Source of the DNA: an uncultured Oscillospiraceae bacterium | Lineage (GTDB): Bacteria > Bacillota > Clostridia > Oscillospirales > Oscillospiraceae | DNA: 7,929 nt | Reading direction: 5' to 3' | Assembly: GCA_900759385.1 (NCBI GenBank) | Contig: CAAEUZ010000043.1 | Coordinates: 1 to 7,929 of the forward strand | Shown: piece by piece, positions 5,751 to 7,929 of the stretch | How the letters are laid out: each line of letters begins with the position of its first letter | How positions within the stretch are numbered: the first letter of the stretch is position 1 | Translations under genes and position numbers: made by a program | The notes under the pieces: generated by a model | The model's database searches: none | The model's input: the letters and a program-made list of their open reading frames with translations, nothing else | What the model was told of the DNA's origin: nothing

Positions 5751-6845
5751 TTACACGTTGAACCTGAACAGTGTAACGTCTCCGTCTTTCATCACGTAGT
5801 CCTTGCCCTCGCTGCGGACGAGGCCCTTCTCCTTGGCGGCGGCCATGCTGCCGCATGCCTTGAGGTCGTCGAAGGCCACTATCTCCGCGCGGATGAAGCC
5901 GCGCTCGAAGTCGGAGTGGATCTTGCCCGCCGCCTGGGGGGCCTTGGTGCCCTTGGTGATGGTCCAGGCGCGCACTTCGTCGCTGCCGCAGGTGAGGAAA
6001 CTGATGAGGCCCAGCAGCGCGTAGGAGCACTTGATGAGCCGGTCGAGGCCGCTCTCGTGCAGGCCCAGCTCCTCCAGGAACATGGCCTTGTCCTCCTCGT
6101 CTAGCTCGCCTATCTCCTGCTCGGTACGCGCGCATATGGGCAGCACCTGGGCCCCCTCCGCGTCGGCTATCGCTTTGACGGACTGGTAGTAGGCGTTGTT
6201 CCCGAAGTCCGCAATCCCGTCCTCGTCCATGTTGGCCGCGTAGATAACGGGCTTGAGGCTGAGGAGGTCAACGGTCTCCATGAGCTCGCGCTCTTCCTCG
6301 TCACACTCCCAGCTGCGGGCGGTCTTGCCCTCGTTGAGGTGGGCCAGCAGGCGCTCGAACACCTCCGCCTCACGGGCGAATTTCTTGTCCCCGCCCTTGG
6401 CAGCCTTTTTGCTCTTGTCTATGCGCCGCTCGACCAGCTCCATGTCGGCCATGATGAGTTCCAGGTTGATTATATCTATGTCGCGCGCCGGGTCGGTGCC
6501 GCCCTCGACGTGGATGATATTCTCGTCGTCAAAGCAGCGCACCACGTGGATGATGGCGTCCGTGCGGCGTATGTTCTCCAGGAATTTGTTGCCCAGGCCC
6601 TCGCCGTGGCTGGCGCCCTTGACAAGCCCGGCTATGTCCACGAACTCTATGACGGCCGGGGTGTACTTCTTGGGGCTGTACAGGTCGCGCAGGAAGTCCA
6701 GCCGCTCATCGGGCACAGCCACCATGCCGACGTTGGGCTCGATGGTGCAGAACGGGTAGTTGGCGCTCTCCGCGCCCGCGTTGGTGATGGCGTTGAACAG
6801 GGTGCTCTTGCCCACGTTGGGCAGGCCCACGATTCCTAATTTCAT
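5751..6845 (-). CDS. ychF: Redox-responsive ATPase YchF (OLA1 family)
   Basis: The product is 364 residues, full length for YchF, a conserved Obg-related P-loop protein that hydrolyses ATP rather than GTP and associates with ribosomes. Motifs are the Walker A/G1 loop GLPNVGKST (7-15), G3 DIAGLVKGASHGEG (70-83), and NMDE (205-208) at the G4 position in place of NKxD, which explains the ATP preference of the family. A helical coiled-coil insertion occupies about 130-195. A C-terminal TGS domain occupies about 280-363 (FLTCGSDEVRAWTITKGT, then KIHSDFERGFIRAEIV). The start is ATG 6845, preceded by GGGAG 9 bases upstream. The frame ends in two consecutive TAA stops. It is the first gene of a two-gene minus-strand operon with the SLH protein gene and is divergent from the Xre regulator. 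Confidence 0.97.
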   Translation of the reverse strand: MKLGIVGLPNVGKSTLFNAITNAGAESANYPFCTIEPNVGMVAVPDERLDFLRDLYSPKKYTPAVIEFVDIAGLVKGASHGEGLGNKFLENIRRTDAIIHVVRCFDDENIIHVEGGTDPARDIDIINLELIMADMELVERRIDKSKKAAKGGDKKFAREAEVFERLLAHLNEGKTARSWECDEEERELMETVDLLSLKPVIYAANMDEDGIADFGNNAYYQSVKAIADAEGAQVLPICARTEQEIGELDEEDKAMFLEELGLHESGLDRLIKCSYALLGLISFLTCGSDEVRAWTITKGTKAPQAAGKIHSDFERGFIRAEIVAFDDLKACGSMAAAKEKGLVRSEGKDYVMKDGDVTLFRFNV

Positions 6846-6896
6846 ATATCATATCTCCCTTGTCTTCAGAGTAAAAGGCCGGTTAAAGACGGAGGT

Positions 6897-6925
6897 ATTA
6901 TACCACAGTGCGCCCCCGGCCTCAA
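6897..6925 (-). promoter_or_regulatory. Predicted sigma-A promoter of ychF-SLH operon
   Basis: TTGAGG (6925-6920), a 17-base spacer and a perfect TATAAT (6902-6897) lie 52 bases upstream of the ychF ATG. Spacing and position are typical of a housekeeping promoter. Confidence 0.8.
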
Positions 6926-6967
6926 TAGATATTCTGCACACGCCCCTTTGAAATGTTAATTACCGCG

Positions 6968-6986
6968 CCGCAACCGCCGGTTGCGG
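6968..6986. promoter_or_regulatory. 19-bp palindrome, candidate operator in the ychF/Xre divergent region
   Basis: CCGCAACCG (6968-6976), a central C, and CGGTTGCGG (6978-6986) form a perfect dyad. A second copy of its left half with flank, GCGCCGCAACCG, occurs at 7008-7019 (first copy 6965-6976), inside the promoter spacer of the Xre gene. Binding by the adjacent Xre regulator is inferred from this arrangement. A simple RNA hairpin is the alternative. Confidence 0.55.
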
Positions 6987-7005
6987 AACTTCCAGCCGTG
7001 CTTTA

Positions 7006-7034
7006 TTGCGCCGCAACCGGCGTTCTGGTATACT
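7006..7034 (+). promoter_or_regulatory. Predicted promoter of the membrane-bound Xre regulator
   Basis: TTGCGC (7006-7011), a 17-base spacer and TATACT (7029-7034) lie 28 bases before the gene. The spacer contains CCGCAACCG, a half-site of the upstream 19-bp palindrome, so autoregulation is plausible. Confidence 0.72.
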
Positions 7035-7062
7035 TGTCTCACAAACATGAGGGAGGAAAAGC

Positions 7063-7695
7063 ATGAAACTGCACGAGAAGATATACTATTACAGAAAGAA
7101 GGCCGGCCTCTCGCAGGACGCCCTGGCCGAGCAGCTCGGTATTTCCCGCCAGGCCGTTTCAAAGTGGGAGACCGGCGAGTCAGTGCCCGAGACGGGCAAG
7201 CTCGCCGCGCTGGCCTCGGCACTGGGGATAACGGTGGACTGGCTGCTCTCCGAGGCCGAGCCGGAGGAGACGCGCGCCCCGGATACTGACGCCGGCTGTT
7301 TCACCTGGGACGGGGAGACGCAGAGCCAGCCGCGCAGCCAGGCCCCGGACTGGGTGGAGAACCTGCCCAGATTCCTGCGCAGCGCCGCCCGCCGCTGGGG
7401 CTGGCTAATTGGCGTCTACATCGCCATAAGCGGCCTGCCGTTTACCATCATCGGGGCGCTGGCGACCTTCATCTCCAACAGCATGCTCAGCGACTTCGGC
7501 AGCTCCTTCGGCGGCATGTTCGGGCCGACGATAGAGGTTAACGGCGTGCAGGTGCCCATAGACGGTGGCTCGTTCGGCATGGTGCAGAGCAACCCGGTGG
7601 CCATATTCGGCACGGTCATCATGATAATAGGCATCGTGCTGATCATAGCCGGCATAGTCCTGGCCGTATTCCTCAAGCGCAAGAGCCGGGAATAA
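7063..7695 (+). CDS. Membrane-anchored Xre-family (HTH_3) regulator
   Basis: The product is 210 residues. Residues 6-60 form a Cro/C1-type helix-turn-helix (IYYYRKKAGLSQDALAEQLG, ISRQAVSKWETGESVPE, LAALASALGITVDWLL). An acidic, Pro/Gln-containing linker (61-108) leads to two predicted membrane helices, about 113-137 (WLIGVYIAISGLPFTIIGAL) and 178-204 (NPVAIFGTVIMIIGIVLIIA). The 40-residue loop between them is rich in Gly and Ser. Basic clusters before the first helix (RSAARR) and after the second (KRK) place both termini in the cytoplasm and the loop outside. The layout is that of a DNA-binding protein tethered to the membrane, possibly sensing an envelope signal; target genes are unknown. 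The start is ATG 7063 with GGGAGG 6 bases upstream. It is transcribed alone, divergent from ychF. Confidence 0.92.
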   Translation: MKLHEKIYYYRKKAGLSQDALAEQLGISRQAVSKWETGESVPETGKLAALASALGITVDWLLSEAEPEETRAPDTDAGCFTWDGETQSQPRSQAPDWVENLPRFLRSAARRWGWLIGVYIAISGLPFTIIGALATFISNSMLSDFGSSFGGMFGPTIEVNGVQVPIDGGSFGMVQSNPVAIFGTVIMIIGIVLIIAGIVLAVFLKRKSRE

Positions 7696-7720
7696 AAGCA
7701 TCCCGGGCCCAAAAGCAAAG

Positions 7721-7752
7721 AATCCCCCTTGGCAGTAACGCCAAGGGGGATT
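7721..7752. terminator. Intrinsic terminator hairpin between Xre regulator and right-edge gene
   Basis: AATCCCCCTTGGC (7721-7733) and GCCAAGGGGGATT (7740-7752) pair perfectly over 13 bp with a 6-base loop. On the plus strand the T-run is only TTT. On the minus strand the hairpin is followed by CTTTGCTTTTG. It is probably shared by the two convergent genes. Confidence 0.82.
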
Positions 7753-7773
7753 TGCCGTCAGCCCTTTATCTGA

Positions 7774-7817
7774 CCCCGGTTACACGCTGTACCCGGTGTC
7801 ACGGGGCTATTTTTGTT
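7774..7817 (+). terminator. Weak second terminator-like hairpin before the right-edge gene end
   Basis: CCCCG (7774-7778) pairs with CGGGG (7802-7806), with an inner ACAC/GTGT helix separated by an internal loop. CTATTTTTGTTTT follows on the plus strand. The fold is imperfect but the T-tract is good. It may back up the hairpin at 7721-7752 for transcripts from the Xre gene. Confidence 0.4.
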
Positions 7818-7929
7818 TTACCAGTTGGGCTCGCCGAGCTTGTCGGTCCACTCCTCGACCACTTCGCCGCTCACGCTGATCCAGTCGTAGTCGTGGCTGT
7901 TGGTCGCCTCCTGCATGTCCGCATAGTAC
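7818..7929 (-). CDS. C-terminal end of an unidentified protein (cut by right edge)
   Basis: An open minus-strand frame enters from the right edge and ends at TAA (7820-7818), giving 36 visible C-terminal residues: YYADMQEATNSHDYDWIS followed by VSGEVVEEWTDKLGEPNW. The segment is acidic and contains Trp residues. Convergent orientation with the Xre gene and terminator hairpins just beyond its stop support it as a genuine gene end. The family cannot be recognised from this fragment. Confidence 0.6.
   Translation of the reverse strand, partial: YYADMQEATNSHDYDWISVSGEVVEEWTDKLGEPNW

Noticed and set aside
5737..6135. Long upstream extension of the SLH protein frame, giving a 506-residue reading frame
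   Set aside because: It overlaps ychF out of frame, is Arg/Pro/Gly-rich as expected for a shadow frame, and a strong ribosome site plus signal peptide begin exactly at GTG 5736.
1..7929. Search for CRISPR array, insertion sequence, phage genes, tRNA or rRNA
   Set aside because: I saw no regularly spaced repeats, transposase or integrase motifs, tRNA cloverleaf or rRNA signature by eye.

Overview
The window looks like ordinary chromosome from a GC-rich, Gram-positive, probably spore-forming member of the Clostridia (an Oscillospiraceae-like lineage is my guess). The reasons are a T-box leader in front of a threonyl-tRNA synthetase gene, an S-layer-homology (SLH) protein, a SleB-like cortex-hydrolase N-terminus, strong AGGAGG ribosome sites and some GTG/TTG starts. 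The taxon is inferred from gene content, not from a marker search.

Left block, minus strand (about 3091 down to 1). A sigma-A-like promoter and a T-box riboswitch with mutually exclusive antiterminator and terminator lead into thrS. Its product lacks the usual N-terminal TGS domain. Twenty bases after thrS comes a small secreted lipoprotein of unknown function with a beta-strand-repeat look. After a strong hairpin follows the 5' end of a SleB-like secreted peptidoglycan-binding protein that runs off the left edge.

Middle block, plus strand (3144-4584). A TetR-family regulator and a short-chain dehydrogenase/reductase (SDR) overlap by 8 bases and share one promoter. Two copies of a CTAACA-N2-TGTTAG palindrome sit in that promoter, one filling the -35/-10 spacer and one over the predicted start point. 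This is a self-contained, probably autoregulated cassette closed by a 16-bp perfect terminator hairpin, which also serves the convergent operon.

Right block. A minus-strand pair, ychF (ATPase) followed 14 bases later by an SLH-domain exported protein, is driven by a promoter at 6897-6925. Divergent from it is an Xre-type regulator with two C-terminal transmembrane segments. Its promoter carries a half-site of a 19-bp palindrome lying in the same intergenic region. The gene ends near a 13-bp perfect hairpin, and a minus-strand gene of unknown function enters from the right edge.

I see no rRNA, tRNA, CRISPR array, insertion sequence or phage gene, and no clear new multi-gene system. The most distinctive signals are the twin TetR operators, the TGS-less ThrRS, the likely threonine-responsive co-transcription of a lipoprotein, the hairpin that buries the ribosome site of the SleB-like gene, and the candidate operator of the membrane-bound Xre regulator.
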